Assembly (NCBI RefSeq): GCF_009208105.1
Contig: NZ_WFKL01000001.1
Location: 4,216,001 to 4,280,000, forward strand
Reading direction: 5' to 3'
Source: Rouxiella sp. S1S-2
Lineage (GTDB): Bacteria; Pseudomonadota; Gammaproteobacteria; Enterobacterales; Enterobacteriaceae
DNA: 64,000 bases
The notes under the pieces were generated by a model. The model was not told where the DNA came from and ran no database searches. It saw nothing but the letters and a program-made list of their open reading frames with translations. Made by a program: the position numbers and the translations under genes. Within the stretch, counting starts at the first letter, position 1. Each line of letters begins with the position of its first letter. This document shows positions 1 to 9,473 of this stretch, piece by piece.

Positions 1-371
1 TGAAAATCATCAGCACCAAAGACCACGGTGATTCATTCCGCACGCTGGAAACCGGTCGCGCCGCGGCCTTTATGATGGATGATGCCCTGCTGGCCGGCGA
101 ACGTGCTAAAGCCAAAAAACCTGATGACTGGGTCATTTTGGGTACGCCACAGTCGAAGGAAGCCTACGGCTGTATGCTGCGTAAAGACGATCCTGAGTTC
201 AAGAAATTGGTTGATGACACCATCTCTACTGCCGAAACCTCAGGCGAAGCGACCAAATGGTTCGAAACCTGGTTCAAAAAACCTATTCCTCCAAAAAATC
301 TGAACATGAACTTTGAACTGTCCGACGACATGAAAGCTTTGTTCAAAGCGCCTAATGACAAAGCGCTGTAA
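1..371 (+). CDS. gltI: Glutamate/aspartate ABC transporter periplasmic binding protein GltI, C-terminal part
   Basis: This is the C-terminal 122 residues or so of a solute-binding protein; the reading frame is open from base 3, so the start lies left of the window. The visible part has the family 3 binding-protein ending (TLETGRAAAFMMDDALLAG, then the GTPQSKEAYGCMLRKDD segment). It would bind L-glutamate and L-aspartate in the periplasm and deliver them to GltJK. The assignment rests on its match to enterobacterial GltI and on gltJ, gltK and gltL following in order. The 210-base gap to gltJ is long for an operon and holds a hairpin and probable sRNA. Confidence 0.93.
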   Translation, partial: KIISTKDHGDSFRTLETGRAAAFMMDDALLAGERAKAKKPDDWVILGTPQSKEAYGCMLRKDDPEFKKLVDDTISTAETSGEATKWFETWFKKPIPPKNLNMNFELSDDMKALFKAPNDKAL

Positions 372-516
372 CTCAACACTGAAGTATCCCCTGTGCCATC
401 GGCTCTGCGGCTAGGCAAAGGGGAAGTGATGATGTCCTAGAGTACAGACAGGGACAGGAACCTGCGAAACAGCAGGGAGAATGCGGGGTGGTCGTTCCCC
501 ACCCCGCAATTCTTTT
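372..516 (+). ncRNA. sroC: Probable SroC-type small RNA from the gltI 3' region, ending in a terminator hairpin
   Basis: In E. coli and Salmonella the gltI-gltJ interval yields SroC, an Hfq-bound RNA cut from the gltIJKL mRNA that sponges GcvB. Here the equivalent interval ends in a strong hairpin, arms GCGGGGTGG (483-491) and CCACCCCGC (499-507), followed by AATTCTTTT, a plausible partial terminator. The exact 5' end cannot be seen, and processing inside gltI is possible. Position and hairpin are seen; identity as SroC is inferred from synteny. Confidence 0.5.
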
Positions 517-581
517 AAAAAGTGAAACACTCATCTGTAACGTCATCACTCGGCAAGGCAACACCATAATCGGAGTTTTTT

Positions 582-1322
582 ATGTCTTCAGGCTGGAATT
601 GGGGCATTTTTCTCGAACAGGCCCCGTTCGGTAATACCACGTATCTCGGCTGGATCTGGTCTGGTTTTCAGGTCACGATTGCACTTTCACTCTGCGCCTG
701 GGTAATTGCATTTTTCATAGGCTCGGTGTTCGGTATTTTACGCACGGTGCCGAACCGTTTTCTCTCCACTCTTGGCACCTGTTACGTTGAGCTTTTCCGT
801 AACGTACCGCTGATTGTGCAGTTCTTTATCTGGTATTTAGTGGTACCTGAGCTGCTGCCCGAAAATATCGGCATGTGGTTTAAACAGGATTTGGATCCAA
901 ACGTTCAATTCTTTGTCTCTTCCATGGTTTGCCTCGGCTTGTTCACCGCTGCCCGCGTTTGCGAGCAGGTGCGCGCCGCGATTCAATCTCTGCCAAGCGG
1001 CCAGCAGGCTGCCGGTTTGGCCATGGGTCTGACCCTGCCGCAAACCTATCGCTACGTCCTGCTGCCCAACGCCTATCGCGTCATTGTGCCGCCGTTGACT
1101 TCAGAGATGCTTAACCTGGTAAAAAACTCGGCGATTGCCTCCACCATCGGCTTGGTCGACATGGCGGCACAGGCGGGCAAACTGCTCGACTATTCCGCCC
1201 ATGCCTACGAGTCTTTTGCCGCCATCACGCTGGCTTACGTCCTCATCAACGCGGTCATTATGCTTATCATGCAACAGGTTGAACGCAAGATTCGCCTGCC
1301 GGGCACAATGGGGAGCAAATAA
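582..1322 (+). CDS. gltJ: Glutamate/aspartate ABC transporter permease GltJ
   Basis: This 246-residue inner-membrane permease belongs to the His/Glu/Gln/Arg/opine family and forms the translocation pore with GltK. The protein starts MSSGWNWGIFLEQAPFG and has several hydrophobic segments, with the permease EAA-type loop near residues 135-160 (RAAIQSLPSGQQAAGLAMG). The ATG at 582 is preceded by CGGAG at a suitable distance. gltK starts three bases after the stop, so the two are translationally linked. Confidence 0.95.
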   Translation: MSSGWNWGIFLEQAPFGNTTYLGWIWSGFQVTIALSLCAWVIAFFIGSVFGILRTVPNRFLSTLGTCYVELFRNVPLIVQFFIWYLVVPELLPENIGMWFKQDLDPNVQFFVSSMVCLGLFTAARVCEQVRAAIQSLPSGQQAAGLAMGLTLPQTYRYVLLPNAYRVIVPPLTSEMLNLVKNSAIASTIGLVDMAAQAGKLLDYSAHAYESFAAITLAYVLINAVIMLIMQQVERKIRLPGTMGSK

Positions 1323-1325
1323 TTT

Positions 1326-2003
1326 ATGTATCAATTTGACTGGAGTTCAGTAGTCCCCAGCCTGCCCTACCTGCTTAACGGCATGGTGATTACTCTCGAA
1401 ATTACCGCTATTGCTATCGTCTTTGGCATCCTGTGGGGAACGCTGCTGGCGGTAATGCGCCTGTCGAGCTTCAAGCCTATCAGCTGGTTTGCGCGCATTT
1501 ACGTTAACCTGTTCCGCGCCGTGCCGCTGGTTATGGTCCTGCTGTGGTTTTATCTGGTGGTGCCAAGTTTCCTGCAAAAAGTGCTCGGCCTGTCGCCAAA
1601 AACCGATATTCGTCTGATATCCGCGATGGTGGCCTTTGCGCTGTTCGAAGCGGCTTATTATTCCGAGATCATCCGCGCCGGTATTCAAAGTATTGCTCGC
1701 GGACAGTCTTCCGCCGCGCTGGCACTCGGTATGACCCACTGGCAGTCGATGCAGCTGATTATTTTGCCTCAGGCGTTTCGCGCCATGGTGCCGCTGCTGC
1801 TGACTCAGGCCATCGTATTATTCCAGGATACTTCGCTGGTGTACGTGTTGAGCCTGGCGGACTTCTTCCGCACGGCAACCAATATCGGCGAGCGTGACGG
1901 AACGCAGGTCGAAATGATCCTGTTTGCCGGATTTGTTTACTTTGTTATCAGCATCTCTGCCTCTTTGCTGGTGAGCTATTTGAAGAAAAGGACCCTTTCA
2001 TGA
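1326..2003 (+). CDS. gltK: Glutamate/aspartate ABC transporter permease GltK
   Basis: Second permease of the glutamate/aspartate importer, 225 residues, the usual length. It has the amino-acid permease EAA loop around residues 115-140 ([19 protein letters not shown]) and about five membrane spans. It starts three bases after gltJ and its stop overlaps the gltL start by four bases (ATGA), showing a tightly coupled gltJKL unit. The complex works in the inner membrane with GltL as ATPase. Confidence 0.95.
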   Translation: MYQFDWSSVVPSLPYLLNGMVITLEITAIAIVFGILWGTLLAVMRLSSFKPISWFARIYVNLFRAVPLVMVLLWFYLVVPSFLQKVLGLSPKTDIRLISAMVAFALFEAAYYSEIIRAGIQSIARGQSSAALALGMTHWQSMQLIILPQAFRAMVPLLLTQAIVLFQDTSLVYVLSLADFFRTATNIGERDGTQVEMILFAGFVYFVISISASLLVSYLKKRTLS

Positions 2004-2725
2004 TTTCGCTGAAAAATGTCTCTAAGTGGTACGGTCACTTCCAGGTGCTGACCGATTGCAGTACTGAAGTTAAGAAAGGTGAAGTGGTGGTGGTCTGCGG
2101 TCCTTCTGGTTCAGGCAAATCAACGCTTATCAAAACCGTTAACGGGCTGGAGCCTATCCAGAAAGGCGAGATTCTGGTGAACGGTACGCCGGTTAATGAT
2201 AAAAAAACCAACCTTGCCCAACTGCGTGCAAAAGTCGGCATGGTGTTCCAGCATTTTGAGCTGTTCCCCCACCTGTCGATCGTTGAAAACCTGACCCTGG
2301 CGCAGGTTAAAGTGTTGAAGCGTGATAAAGCCGCGGCCAGAGAAAAAGGCCTCAAACTTCTCGAGCGCGTTGGCCTTTCTGCGCACGCCAACAAGTTCCC
2401 CGGTCAGCTTTCTGGCGGACAGCAGCAGCGCGTGGCTATCGCCCGTGCGCTGTGCATGGATCCTATCGCCATGCTGTTTGATGAGCCGACCTCGGCGCTT
2501 GACCCGGAAATGATTAACGAAGTGCTCGACGTTATGGTCGAGCTTGCGAACGAAGGCATGACCATGATGGTGGTGACTCACGAGATGGGCTTTGCCCGCA
2601 AAGTGGCAAACCGCGTTATCTTTATGGATGAAGGAAAAATTGTTGAGGATCGTAATAAAGACGACTTCTTTAATAATCCAGAATCTGACCGCGCACGCGA
2701 CTTCCTAGCCAAAATTTTACATTAA
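2000..2725 (+). CDS. gltL: Glutamate/aspartate ABC transporter ATP-binding protein GltL
   Basis: ATPase of the GltIJKL importer, 241 residues. Walker A is GPSGSGKST (about residues 34-42), the signature is LSGGQQQR, Walker B is [14 protein letters not shown] and the switch histidine is in VVTHEMGF. Its ATG overlaps the gltK stop. The gene ends 62 bases before the convergent ybeL, with a perfect 26-bp palindrome between the two. Confidence 0.96.
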   Translation: MISLKNVSKWYGHFQVLTDCSTEVKKGEVVVVCGPSGSGKSTLIKTVNGLEPIQKGEILVNGTPVNDKKTNLAQLRAKVGMVFQHFELFPHLSIVENLTLAQVKVLKRDKAAAREKGLKLLERVGLSAHANKFPGQLSGGQQQRVAIARALCMDPIAMLFDEPTSALDPEMINEVLDVMVELANEGMTMMVVTHEMGFARKVANRVIFMDEGKIVEDRNKDDFFNNPESDRARDFLAKILH

Positions 2726-2746
2726 TTCCCAATCGCCCCTATCATT

Positions 2747-2772
2747 GGCGCTACAGCACGTGCTGTAGCGCC
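2747..2772. repeat. Perfect 26-bp palindrome between convergent gltL and ybeL
   Basis: The arm GGCGCTACAGCAC is followed at once by its exact reverse complement, with no spacer. It sits between convergent genes, where a shared terminator is expected, but no T-run follows on either strand (the plus side continues AGGAAAGAAAGAG). It could form a cruciform or a hairpin that stops transcription weakly or protects the mRNA end. Confidence 0.6.
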
Positions 2773-2787
2773 AGGAAAGAAAGAGAT

Positions 2788-3309
2788 TTAGGGTTCAAAC
2801 GCTCGGCGGGTAAACTCGTCATTACCACACTCTGGACATTTCGTCAGAATTTCAGGCGTGTAAACCGACAGCTGAAAATGGCACTTCTCGCAGATTAAAT
2901 CGCCGAGTCCCACGACTTCACCGCTGTGATAGACGCCGTGATGGTTTACGTCTTTAAACACCTCTTTCCACTCCAACTGCGTTTTGTCAGTAATATCAGC
3001 CAACTCGCGCCACAGGCTCTCTTTTATCACTCGCATAAATACGCTGTCTTCATCGCCACTGTCCGTTTCCGGCGGCTTTGCTGCTGCTCGGTGTGCTGGC
3101 GCATACTCACCGTAGATACGGGCAAACTCCTGCAGGTCACGTCTTGCCGACAGTGTCAGGCGGTCAATTTCGGTCGGTGTCAGATTGCCTTCGCTTTTCA
3201 GGCTTTCCCGTGCATCGCGCACTAACAGGTCAATATCGCGTTCACCGCCGCGCAGGCGCTCCGTCAATGACGCCATCAGTTGGCGATAGTCCTGCTGTTC
3301 ATTATTCAT
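2788..3309 (-). CDS. ybeL: Zinc-ribbon protein YbeL (DUF1451)
   Basis: A 173-residue cytoplasmic protein of unknown function. Its C-terminus carries a zinc ribbon with two CxxC pairs (CEKC and CPEC) around residues 140-162; the N-terminal part is helical and charged. Length and location beside gltL and leuS match E. coli YbeL. It is transcribed away from leuS and convergent with gltL. No enzymatic motif is visible. Confidence 0.9.
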   Translation of the reverse strand: MNNEQQDYRQLMASLTERLRGGERDIDLLVRDARESLKSEGNLTPTEIDRLTLSARRDLQEFARIYGEYAPAHRAAAKPPETDSGDEDSVFMRVIKESLWRELADITDKTQLEWKEVFKDVNHHGVYHSGEVVGLGDLICEKCHFQLSVYTPEILTKCPECGNDEFTRRAFEP

Positions 3310-3621
3310 AACTTCTCCTTTCGTGCGATTTTCACACCTAAAACAACGCTTTCACTTTGCAGCTCTTCACTTTATTTTAGTCACTAATCCCTGAAAGCGG
3401 CGGACGCAGACCACAGTTTCCGCTTTGTCCGAAAAATAATCCTCAGCAGATCAGGATAAAAAGCCTCTGGCACAGCGCTGGGTGTTGTTGCCCTTGCCGC
3501 TTATCAGCTATGCTATGCGGATCTGTTTGAAACTTTTGTTATTAACGCATCATTTGATATTTGATTAACGAAATAGGGCTACGGATGTAGCTGTTTTTCA
3601 CTCACAGGACCATCGGCCGCC
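3310..3621. other. Intergenic region between ybeL and leuS
   Basis: This 312-base gap separates two divergent genes and must hold the promoters of both. The part from about 3520 on is A/T-rich. I see no clear operator, T-box-like or attenuator structure and do not assign promoter hexamers. Confidence 0.5.
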
Positions 3622-6204
3622 ATGCAAGAGCAATACCGTCCAGAAGATATAGAGTCACAGGTTCAACTTCACTGGCAAGAGAAGCAAACCTTCAAAGTTA
3701 CCGAACAGCCTGGAAAAGAGAAGTATTACTGCCTCTCCATGTTGCCTTATCCATCAGGCCGTCTGCACATGGGTCACGTTCGTAACTACACCATTGGTGA
3801 CGTGATTTCCCGCTATCAGCGCATGCTCGGTAAAAACGTTCTACAGCCTATCGGCTGGGACGCATTTGGTTTGCCAGCTGAAGGTGCGGCTGTTAAAAAC
3901 AACACCGCGCCGGCTCCGTGGACTTACGAAAACATCGAATATATGAAGAACCAGCTTAAACTGCTGGGCTTTGGCTATGACTGGGACCGCGAACTTGCGA
4001 CCTGTCAGCCTGAGTACTATCGCTGGGAGCAGTGGTTCTTTACCAAGCTGTACGAAAAAGGCTTAGTTTATAAGAAAACCTCAGCCGTTAACTGGTGCCC
4101 GCACGACCTGACCGTTCTCGCGAATGAGCAGGTTATCGACGGCTGCTGCTGGCGTTGTGATACCAAGGTGGAACGTAAAGAGATCCCACAGTGGTTTATT
4201 AAAATCACCGCCTATGCCGACCAGTTGCTGAACGACCTGGATACGCTTGAAAGCTGGCCTGAACAGGTCAAGACCATGCAGCGTAACTGGATTGGCCGTT
4301 CAGAAGGCGTCGAGATCACTTTCGACGTTCAGAATAGCGAAGAGAAACTGACCGTTTACACCACGCGTCCAGACACCTTTATGGGTGCGACCTACGCGGC
4401 GGTTGCAGCGGGGCACCCTCTGTCACTGCAGGCGGCCGCCTCACAGCCTGCACTGGCCGACTTTATCGACGAATGCCGCAATACCAAGGTTGCCGAAGCC
4501 GAAATGGCGACCATGGAGAAAAAAGGCATGCCGACAGGCCTGTTCGCCGTGCATCCGCTGACCGGTAAAAACATTCCAATCTGGGTCGCCAACTTTGTTC
4601 TGATGGAATACGGTACGGGCGCAGTGATGGCCGTTCCTGGCCATGACGCCCGTGACTGGGAGTTTGCGACCAAATACGACCTGCCTATCGACGCGGTTAT
4701 CCTTAACGCCGACGGCAGCGTGCCGGACGTTAAAACAGCCGTAATGACCGAAAAAGGCGTGCTGTGTAACTCAGGCGAGTTCGACGGTCTTGACCACGAG
4801 CAGGGCTTTAACGCTATTGCCGACAGGCTGGTTAGCCTGGGCGTGGGTGAGCGTAAAGTGAACTACCGCCTGCGCGACTGGGGTGTATCACGCCAGCGTT
4901 ACTGGGGTGCGCCAATCCCGATGATCACGCTGGAAGACGGCACCGTTATTCCTACCCCAGAAGATCAACTGCCGGTTATCCTGCCGGAAGACGTGGTAAT
5001 GGACGGTATCACCAGCCCAATCAAAGCTGATCCCGAGTGGGCAAAAACCACCGTGAACGGCATGCCGGGACTGCGCGAAACCGACACCTTCGACACCTTT
5101 ATGGAGTCGTCTTGGTACTACGCACGCTACACCTGCCCAGACTACGACCAAGGCATGCTGGACCCGGCTGCGGCCAATTACTGGCTGCCGGTAGACCAAT
5201 ACGTTGGCGGTATCGAACACGCCATCATGCACCTGATGTACTTCCGCTTCTTCCACAAACTGATGCGTGATGCGGGTCTGGTTACCTCAGACGAACCGGC
5301 AAAACGTCTACTGTGTCAGGGCATGGTATTAGCTGATGCCTTCTACTACCTCAACGACGGCGGCGCACGCGTCTGGGTTTCTCCCGTCGATGCTACGCTT
5401 GAGCGTGACGAGAAAGGCCGTATCGTTAAAGCTACCGATCCAGAAGGTCGCGAGCTGGTGTACGCGGGCATGAGCAAAATGTCCAAGTCAAAAAATAACG
5501 GTATCGACCCGCAGGTGATGGTTCAGAAATACGGTGCCGACACCGTGCGTCTGTTCATGATGTTCGCCTCACCGGCAGAAATGACGCTGGAATGGCAGGA
5601 ATCAGGCGTTGAAGGCGCTAACCGCTTCCTGAAACGTGTCTGGAAACTGGCCTTTGAGCATTCGCAAAAAGGTGCTGCAGCGGCACTCGACGTGGCAACA
5701 CTGACCACCGAGCAGAAAGACCTGCGTCGCGACCTGCACAAAACTATCGCCAAAGTGACCGACGATGTCGGCCGCCGTCAGACCTTCAATACCGCCATTG
5801 CGGCTATTATGGAACTGATGAACAAGATGGGCCGTGCACCTCAGGACACCGAGCAGGATCGCGCTCTTCTGCAGGAAGCCCTGCTGGCCGTGGTTCGCAT
5901 GCTTTATCCGTTCACACCGCACGTGTGCTTTAGCCTGTGGCAAACGCTGGGTGGCGAAGGTGATGTGGATACTGCGCCTTGGCCGGTAGCGGACGAAAAA
6001 GCGATGGTTGAAGACTCTAAGCTGGTAGTCGTACAGGTAAATGGTAAAGTACGTGCCAAGATAACCGTTGCAGCAGACGCGACGGAAGAGCAGGTTCGCG
6101 AATTAGCGGCACAAGAGTATCTGGTCGCAAAATATCTGGATGGGGTTACAGTGCGCAAGGTAATCTACGTGCCAGGCAAACTGCTTAACCTGGTAGTGGG
6201 TTAA
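3622..6204 (+). CDS. leuS: Leucyl-tRNA synthetase
   Basis: Class I aminoacyl-tRNA synthetase, 860 residues as in E. coli; it charges tRNA-Leu in the cytoplasm. The HIGH motif appears as HMGH at residues 49-52 and the KMSKS loop as KMSKSKNNG near residue 620. The CP1 editing domain lies between, with the threonine-rich [12 protein letters not shown] segment near residue 247 that recognises mischarged amino acids. It is followed 16 bases later by lptE, so leuS-lptE-holA-nadD is probably one transcription unit. Confidence 0.98.
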   Translation: MQEQYRPEDIESQVQLHWQEKQTFKVTEQPGKEKYYCLSMLPYPSGRLHMGHVRNYTIGDVISRYQRMLGKNVLQPIGWDAFGLPAEGAAVKNNTAPAPWTYENIEYMKNQLKLLGFGYDWDRELATCQPEYYRWEQWFFTKLYEKGLVYKKTSAVNWCPHDLTVLANEQVIDGCCWRCDTKVERKEIPQWFIKITAYADQLLNDLDTLESWPEQVKTMQRNWIGRSEGVEITFDVQNSEEKLTVYTTRPDTFMGATYAAVAAGHPLSLQAAASQPALADFIDECRNTKVAEAEMATMEKKGMPTGLFAVHPLTGKNIPIWVANFVLMEYGTGAVMAVPGHDARDWEFATKYDLPIDAVILNADGSVPDVKTAVMTEKGVLCNSGEFDGLDHEQGFNAIADRLVSLGVGERKVNYRLRDWGVSRQRYWGAPIPMITLEDGTVIPTPEDQLPVILPEDVVMDGITSPIKADPEWAKTTVNGMPGLRETDTFDTFMESSWYYARYTCPDYDQGMLDPAAANYWLPVDQYVGGIEHAIMHLMYFRFFHKLMRDAGLVTSDEPAKRLLCQGMVLADAFYYLNDGGARVWVSPVDATLERDEKGRIVKATDPEGRELVYAGMSKMSKSKNNGIDPQVMVQKYGADTVRLFMMFASPAEMTLEWQESGVEGANRFLKRVWKLAFEHSQKGAAAALDVATLTTEQKDLRRDLHKTIAKVTDDVGRRQTFNTAIAAIMELMNKMGRAPQDTEQDRALLQEALLAVVRMLYPFTPHVCFSLWQTLGGEGDVDTAPWPVADEKAMVEDSKLVVVQVNGKVRAKITVAADATEEQVRELAAQEYLVAKYLDGVTVRKVIYVPGKLLNLVVG

Positions 6205-6220
6205 GTCAAGGAGGCTTTTT

Positions 6221-6841
6221 TTGCGAGAAAAACTTTTGGAACACAATTATTTCGGGCGTCATCGTTTTTTGATGCTGTTGCTGAGCGCTGTCGTGCTGGT
6301 GACCTCGGGCTGCGGCTTCCATTTGCGCGGCACGACTAACGTTCCTGAAGAGCTGAAAACCATCACGCTCTTTAGCTACGACCCGTACGGTCCGCTAACG
6401 CGTGAAATTCGCGATCAGCTTAAACTTAGCGATGTTACCGTTGTTGAACCTACGGTTTCCGCCAAGAAAAGCCTGCCCGAGCTGCGTATAATTGGCGCAA
6501 CAGCGGGTCAGTCAACTGCCTCTATCTTCCAGGACGGCAAGGCTGCCGAGTACCAGAAAGAGATGACGGTCAGGGCGCAGGTGCTGATGCCGGGTAAAGA
6601 TATCTATCCGATTAGCGTGACAGTGTTCCGCTCTTTCTTCGATAACCCACTGGCAGCGTTAGCTAAAGACGCCGAGCAGGACATTATCGACAAAGAGATG
6701 CGTGAACAGGCCGCACAGCAGCTTATTCGTAAACTCCTGACGGTTCACGCCTCAGAGCTGACGAAAAAAGATGAAGTGAACGGCACGCCTGAAATCATCA
6801 GCGTTGGAAAAGCCCCTGCGGCCAGTACCGTCACGAAATGA
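6221..6841 (+). CDS. lptE: LPS assembly lipoprotein LptE (RlpB)
   Basis: Outer-membrane lipoprotein that plugs the LptD barrel and helps insert lipopolysaccharide into the outer leaflet; 206 residues. I choose the TTG at 6221 because AAGGAGG lies about 7 bases upstream and the resulting N-terminus is a proper type II signal ending VTSGC, with lipidated Cys near residue 31, followed by GFHLRGTT as in E. coli LptE. The next ATG would leave a very short signal. The stop overlaps the holA start. Confidence 0.94.
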   Translation: MREKLLEHNYFGRHRFLMLLLSAVVLVTSGCGFHLRGTTNVPEELKTITLFSYDPYGPLTREIRDQLKLSDVTVVEPTVSAKKSLPELRIIGATAGQSTASIFQDGKAAEYQKEMTVRAQVLMPGKDIYPISVTVFRSFFDNPLAALAKDAEQDIIDKEMREQAAQQLIRKLLTVHASELTKKDEVNGTPEIISVGKAPAASTVTK

Positions 6842-7878
6842 TCCGTATTTATCCTGAACAACTTGCCGCGCAGCTCCGAGAGGGGCTGCGCGCTTGTTAT
6901 TTATTATGTGGTAACGACCCGCTTTTGCTGCAAGAAAGCCAGGACGCCGTGCGTCACGCCGCCAATGCCGCCGAGTTTAGCGAACACTTCAGTTTTATTC
7001 TTGATGCCCACACCGAGTGGGACACAATATTCAGCAGCTGTCAGGCGCTCAGCCTTTTTGCCACACGCCAAACCCTGACGCTGCATTTTCCAGAAAATGG
7101 CCCTTCTGCACCGATGGCCGAACAGCTCAAAACGCTGGTCAGCCTGCTGCATGATGATATTTTACTTATCCTGCGTGCGGGCAAGCTAACCAAGGGGCAG
7201 GAAAACAGCGCCTGGTTTAAGGCCGTAAGCGAGCGCACGGTATTTGTTACCTGCCAGACGCCGGAGCAGGCACAGCTACCACGCTGGGTTGCCAAACGTG
7301 CCAAGGCGCTGTCGCTCCAGCTCGATGACCCTGCTAATCAGTTGCTCTGCTATTGTTATGAGGGGAATCTGCTGGCGCTGGCCCAGTCGCTCGAAAGGCT
7401 TGCCCTGCTCTATCCCGACGGAAAACTGACGCTGCCGCGCGTTGAAGAAGCGGTAAACGATGCTGCGCACTTTACGCCGTATCACTGGATTGATGCGCTA
7501 CTTGCGGGCAAAAGCAAAAGATCGTGGCATATTTTGCGCCAACTGCAGCAGGAAGACAGCGAGCCGGTCATCTTGCTGCGTACCCTACAGCGGGAGTTGA
7601 TGATGCTGGTCAATCTGCGCCGTAAAATGGACAACCAGCCGCTACGCAACCTGTTCGATCAGTACAAAGTGTGGCAGAACCGCCGCACGCTGGTGACCCA
7701 AGCACTGCAGCGCTTATCCCTTCGGCAGCTTAATCAGGCGGTGCAGTTGCTGACACAAATGGAAATTCGCCTCAAACAGGACTATGGTCAATCGGTATGG
7801 CCCGAACTGGAAAGCCTTTCCATGCTGCTGTGTGGAAAACCGCTTCCCCCGAGCTTTATTGATTCAGGAACGTTGTAA
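6838..7878 (+). CDS. holA: DNA polymerase III subunit delta HolA
   Basis: Delta subunit of the clamp loader, 346 residues; it opens the beta sliding clamp. The protein begins [13 protein letters not shown] and shows the [13 protein letters not shown] segment in the position of the degenerate nucleotide-binding region. It overlaps lptE by four bases and nadD by one, a tightly packed arrangement conserved in enterobacteria. Confidence 0.96.
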   Translation: MIRIYPEQLAAQLREGLRACYLLCGNDPLLLQESQDAVRHAANAAEFSEHFSFILDAHTEWDTIFSSCQALSLFATRQTLTLHFPENGPSAPMAEQLKTLVSLLHDDILLILRAGKLTKGQENSAWFKAVSERTVFVTCQTPEQAQLPRWVAKRAKALSLQLDDPANQLLCYCYEGNLLALAQSLERLALLYPDGKLTLPRVEEAVNDAAHFTPYHWIDALLAGKSKRSWHILRQLQQEDSEPVILLRTLQRELMMLVNLRRKMDNQPLRNLFDQYKVWQNRRTLVTQALQRLSLRQLNQAVQLLTQMEIRLKQDYGQSVWPELESLSMLLCGKPLPPSFIDSGTL

Positions 7879-8555
7879 TGACCTTAGGTAATACCGGTGA
7901 AAATGAACTGATGGCGCTGTTCGGCGGCACCTTTGACCCGATTCATTACGGTCATTTGCGTCCGGTTGAACAGTTGGCCTGTGAGATCCAGCTCGAAAAA
8001 GTGATTCTGCTGCCCAATAATGTGCCGCCTCATCGCCCTCAGCCTGAGGCAAGTTCAGCTCAGCGCCTAAAAATGGCACAGCTGGCCGTTGAGGGTAACC
8101 CATTGTTTTCAGTGGATTCACGTGAACTTCAACGCGATACACCTTCCTACACCATCGAGACTCTTGAAACGTTACGTAAAGAACGTGGCACTGAACAGCC
8201 TTTGGCGTTTATCATTGGCCAGGATTCATTACTAACGCTTTACAAATGGTACCGCTGGGAATCACTGCTCGACGTCTGTCATCTGGTGGTTTTAGCCCGT
8301 CCGGGATATGCCCGCGAGCTTGACACTCCCGCGTTGCAGCGTTGGTACGATGCGCACATAACAGAAGATGCCGGTCAGCTCAGGCAACGTCCTCAAGGCT
8401 GTATTTATCAAGCCAATACCCCGCTGCTGGATATTTCTGCGACAGAAATCCGCCAGCGTCGCCATGAGGGCCGCGATTGCTCAGATTTACTTCCCTTCTC
8501 GGTTGAGCGCTATATCGAATCACAGGGGCTGTATCGCGAACACTTTACGTCGTGA
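7878..8555 (+). CDS. nadD: Nicotinate-nucleotide adenylyltransferase NadD
   Basis: Converts nicotinate mononucleotide plus ATP to deamido-NAD, a common step of de novo and salvage NAD synthesis. It has the nucleotidyltransferase HxGH motif in [12 protein letters not shown] near residues 15-26 and the C-terminal ISATEIRQR motif near residue 188. Its 225 residues fit the family. It overlaps holA by one base; the start gives the conserved N-terminus a short extension of about 12 residues before LMALFGG. Confidence 0.95.
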   Translation: MTLGNTGENELMALFGGTFDPIHYGHLRPVEQLACEIQLEKVILLPNNVPPHRPQPEASSAQRLKMAQLAVEGNPLFSVDSRELQRDTPSYTIETLETLRKERGTEQPLAFIIGQDSLLTLYKWYRWESLLDVCHLVVLARPGYARELDTPALQRWYDAHITEDAGQLRQRPQGCIYQANTPLLDISATEIRQRRHEGRDCSDLLPFSVERYIESQGLYREHFTS

Positions 8556-8639
8556 ATAAATAACGCGTATAAGCAACGCGTGTTATACTCCGCCGCTTAA
8601 TTTTCGGTTCTAGAACTACTCAATCCCCAGGGGGAATCT

Positions 8640-8957
8640 TTGCAAGGTAAAGCGCTCCAAGAATTCGTCATCGACAAAATTGATGACCTCAAAGCACAAG
8701 ACATTATCTCTATTAATGTTGCTGGCAAATCAAGCATCACTGACTGCATGGTTATCTGTACCGGTACATCAAGCCGACACGTTGTTTCCATCGCTGGCCA
8801 TTTGGTAGAAGAAGCCAAAGCCGCCGGTCTTGACGCTCACGGTATCAAAGGCATTAACGAAGCTGACTGGGTTGTCGTTGACCTGGGTGAAGTGATCGTT
8901 CACGTCATGCAGGAAGAGAGCCGTTTGCTGTACGAACTTGAGAAGCTTTGGGGTTAA
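8640..8957 (+). CDS. rsfS: Ribosome silencing factor RsfS
   Basis: Binds ribosomal protein L14 on the large subunit and blocks joining with the small subunit under nutrient limitation. The 105-residue product is nearly the same as E. coli Rsf[21 protein letters not shown] at the start, then CTGTSSRHV and ADWVVVDLG motifs. The start codon is TTG, as I recall for E. coli, with AGGGGG upstream. rlmH follows three bases after the stop. Confidence 0.96.
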   Translation: MQGKALQEFVIDKIDDLKAQDIISINVAGKSSITDCMVICTGTSSRHVVSIAGHLVEEAKAAGLDAHGIKGINEADWVVVDLGEVIVHVMQEESRLLYELEKLWG

Positions 8958-8960
8958 TTT

Positions 8961-9431
8961 GTGAAGCTGCAACTTGTCGCCGTGGGCACGAAAATGCCCG
9001 ATTGGGTGCAGACTGGCTTCACGGATTATCTTCGCCGTTTCCCAAAAGACATGCCGTTTGAATTGATTGAAGTGCCCGCCGGTAAACGCGGGAAGAACGC
9101 GGATATCAAACGTATTCTTGAAAAAGAAGGCGAACAGATGCTGTCGGTGATTGGAAAAGGCAATCGTATCGTTACGCTGGATATTCCGGGAACCCCCTGG
9201 GAGACACCGCAGTTGGCCCAACAGCTCGAGCGCTGGAAGCAAGATGGCAGAGATGTCAGTTTGCTGATTGGCGGTCCTGAAGGGCTGGCACCAGCATGTA
9301 AAGAGGCCGCGGTTCAGAGCTGGTCGCTCTCTCCGCTGACGCTGCCACACCCACTGGTTCGGGTTCTGGTGGCTGAAAGCCTTTATCGTGCCTGGAGTAT
9401 CACCACTAATCATCCGTACCACCGCGAGTAA
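8961..9431 (+). CDS. rlmH: 23S rRNA pseudouridine-1915 N3-methyltransferase RlmH
   Basis: SPOUT-family methyltransferase that methylates pseudouridine 1915 in helix 69 of 23S rRNA. It has 156 residues, one more than E. coli RlmH. It begins at a GTG ([15 protein letters not shown]) and shows the SAM-binding knot segments [11 protein letters not shown] (about 104-114) and the C-terminal ending YHRE. It follows rsfS by three bases, so two ribosome-directed genes are co-transcribed. Confidence 0.97.
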   Translation: MKLQLVAVGTKMPDWVQTGFTDYLRRFPKDMPFELIEVPAGKRGKNADIKRILEKEGEQMLSVIGKGNRIVTLDIPGTPWETPQLAQQLERWKQDGRDVSLLIGGPEGLAPACKEAAVQSWSLSPLTLPHPLVRVLVAESLYRAWSITTNHPYHRE

Positions 9432-9473
9432 TCGGTTGGTCAATATCAGCAGCACAGTGAATTAAGTAGTGGG

